Part shown: one piece after another, positions 5,561 to 6,262 of the stretch
Position numbering within the stretch: the stretch's first letter is position 1
How the letters are laid out: each line of letters begins with the position of its first letter
Origin: Candidatus Collierbacteria bacterium CG_4_9_14_3_um_filter_43_16
Lineage (GTDB): Bacteria; Patescibacteriota; Microgenomatia; UBA1400; MFAQ01
DNA: 6,262 bases
Reading direction: 5' to 3'
NCBI GenBank assembly: GCA_002789895.1
Contig: PFUC01000012.1
Coordinates: forward strand, 1-6,262
The notes under the pieces: generated by a model
Told to the model about the DNA's origin: nothing
Databases searched by the model: none
What the model saw: the letters and a program-made list of their open reading frames with translations, nothing else
Program-made: the position numbers and the translations under genes

Positions 5561-5700
5561 AATAAAGATCTTAGTTTAGCGATTTGCGCACAAATTGGTT
5601 CTAAGATCTCATCATCAAGAACCCTAAAAATAATCCTGGAATTGTTGTGAGATCCTCTTTTTGAATCGAAGAACGCGGACCAAATCCGAATCTGGGAGAA
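5561..5700 (-). repeat. Diverged repeat, copy B, in the intergenic region between radical SAM and GH94 genes
   Basis: This fills most of the 156-bp gap between two convergent genes and is the longer copy of the repeat at 1531-1625. On the minus strand an open frame without a start codon reads FSQIRIWSAFFDSKR, a linker, then LEPICAQIAKLRSLF. It begins 9 bp after the GH94 stop codon, as copy A begins right after the end of the SUMF1 domain, both on the minus strand. Nothing else is seen in this gap. Confidence 0.55.
5566..5623. other. Two overlapping inverted repeats, candidate RNA hairpins
   Basis: AGATCTTAG (5566-5574) pairs perfectly with CTAAGATCT (5601-5609) across a 26-base loop. GGTTCT (5597-5602) pairs perfectly with AGAACC (5618-5623) across 15 bases. 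The two share bases and cannot form together. They lie between convergent stop codons, where a bidirectional terminator would be expected, but no strong T-run follows either stem, so intrinsic termination is not shown. Confidence 0.35.
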
Positions 5701-5708
5701 ATATCAAC

Positions 5709-6262
5709 TTAGATTGTAATTTCAACCAGATGCGATTTCTTATCGTTGACAAGGACGATTGATTTGACCTTACTGATTACATTATCAATTTTAATTTCGG
5801 TGACACCATTGTTCAAACGTTTCGGGTTCTTAAAGTAAATATGATATTCGGTTTCCTTCCAACGATAGACCATACTAAATTCCTCCCAATCTCTAGGAAC
5901 GCAAGGTTTGAAAGATAGCTCATTCCCAGAAAGTGTAAATCCAATAATATCTTCAATTATGATTCTGTATATCCAGGATGAGGAGCCGGTATACCAACTC
6001 CAACCTGCTCGTCCAACATGCTGGGGATGGAAATAAACATCACCGGCCATGACATAAGGTTCTCCTTGATACGTTTTCATCTTAGTAATGGTATCCGTAT
6101 GGTTTAAAGGATTTATCATGTCCAAAAGTTGTACTGCCCGATCTCCATTTCCTAGTTTGGCATAAGCTAGAATCAGCCAAGTCGCAGCATGAGTATACTG
6201 ACTTCCATTTTCTCTAATTCCAGAAAGGTAGCCATTAATGTATCCAGGGAATGGTTTTGTTT
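5709..6262 (-). CDS. GH94 family protein, C-terminal part (cyclic beta-glucan synthase / cellobiose phosphorylase type)
   Basis: The 3' end of a gene whose 5' part lies beyond the window edge; the frame is open from 6262 to the TAA at 5711-5709 (about 183 residues). It reads through PGYINGYLSGIRENGSQYTH, AATWLILAYAKLGNGDRA, INPLNH, EPYVMAGDVY, HVGRAGWSWYTGSSSW and PCVPRDW, a continuous match to the C-terminal catalytic domain of GH94 phosphorylases and of NdvB/ChvB cyclic beta-1,2-glucan synthases. The His in QYTHAA and Thr in YTGSS sit where family members bind phosphate; the catalytic Asp lies upstream and is not included. The last 75 residues are the closing beta-rich domain. Full-length family members are far longer. 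On the assembled circle the frame runs on to about 92-212 and then breaks. A likely role is in beta-glucan synthesis or phosphorolysis. Confidence 0.88.
   Translation of the reverse strand, partial: TKPFPGYINGYLSGIRENGSQYTHAATWLILAYAKLGNGDRAVQLLDMINPLNHTDTITKMKTYQGEPYVMAGDVYFHPQHVGRAGWSWYTGSSSWIYRIIIEDIIGFTLSGNELSFKPCVPRDWEEFSMVYRWKETEYHIYFKNPKRLNNGVTEIKIDNVISKVKSIVLVNDKKSHLVEITI
6196..6262. repeat. 67-bp exact direct terminal repeat, right copy
   Basis: Identical to bases 1-67. It codes for part of the GH94 domain (around GYINGYLSGIRENGSQ) on the minus strand. See the left copy for interpretation. Confidence 0.95.

Overview
The window is 6,262 bases of AT-rich bacterial DNA. Its first 67 bases are repeated exactly as its last 67 (1-67 = 6196-6262), the mark of a contig that closes on itself into a circle of about 6,195 bp, or of an assembly loop. 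No replication initiator, relaxase, capsid, integrase, transposase, tRNA, rRNA or CRISPR array is visible. The genes look like bacterial chromosome genes from an uncultured lineage. LpxC hints at an outer membrane, but nothing else for lipid A is present and the lineage cannot be named from sequence alone.

Layout. (1) 1-92, minus strand: the cut end of a GH94 (cyclic beta-glucan synthase / cellobiose phosphorylase family) reading frame, continuing across the circle junction from the gene at the right end. (2) 56-310, plus: an unrecognised short ORF. (3) 369-1090, plus: one helical, TPR-like protein gene split by an apparent one-base deletion near 732. (4) 1120-1494, minus: a small single-pass membrane protein. 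(5) 1585-2451, minus: an FGE/SUMF1-fold protein. (6) 2444-3628, minus: a phosphodiester glycosidase (NAGPA-like) gene with an in-frame TAG at 3302-3304, overlapping gene 5 by 8 bp. (7) 3632-3651: a perfect palindrome carrying a TATAAT on each strand between divergent genes. (8) 3667-4545, plus: an LpxC-type deacetylase. (9) 4548-5552, plus: a MoaA-like radical SAM enzyme starting 2 bp after it. (10) 5553-5708: non-coding, with a diverged copy of a repeat also found at 1531-1625. (11) 5709-6262, minus: the 3' end of the GH94 gene.

How it fits together. The centre is a divergent pair of two-gene units sharing one symmetric promoter: glycosidase-SUMF1 to the left, LpxC-radical SAM to the right. 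Several families (GH94, phosphodiester glycosidase, LpxC) act on glycans or glycolipids, so a cell-envelope theme is reasonable but inferred. Two of the genes are broken, one by a nonsense codon and one by a frameshift, and the GH94 gene is cut off. This suggests a decaying or misassembled segment more than a tuned compact element. The most unusual structures are the palindromic divergent promoter, the diverged repeat pair that appears to supply the last codons of the SUMF1 gene, and the junction where GH94 homology stops abruptly.
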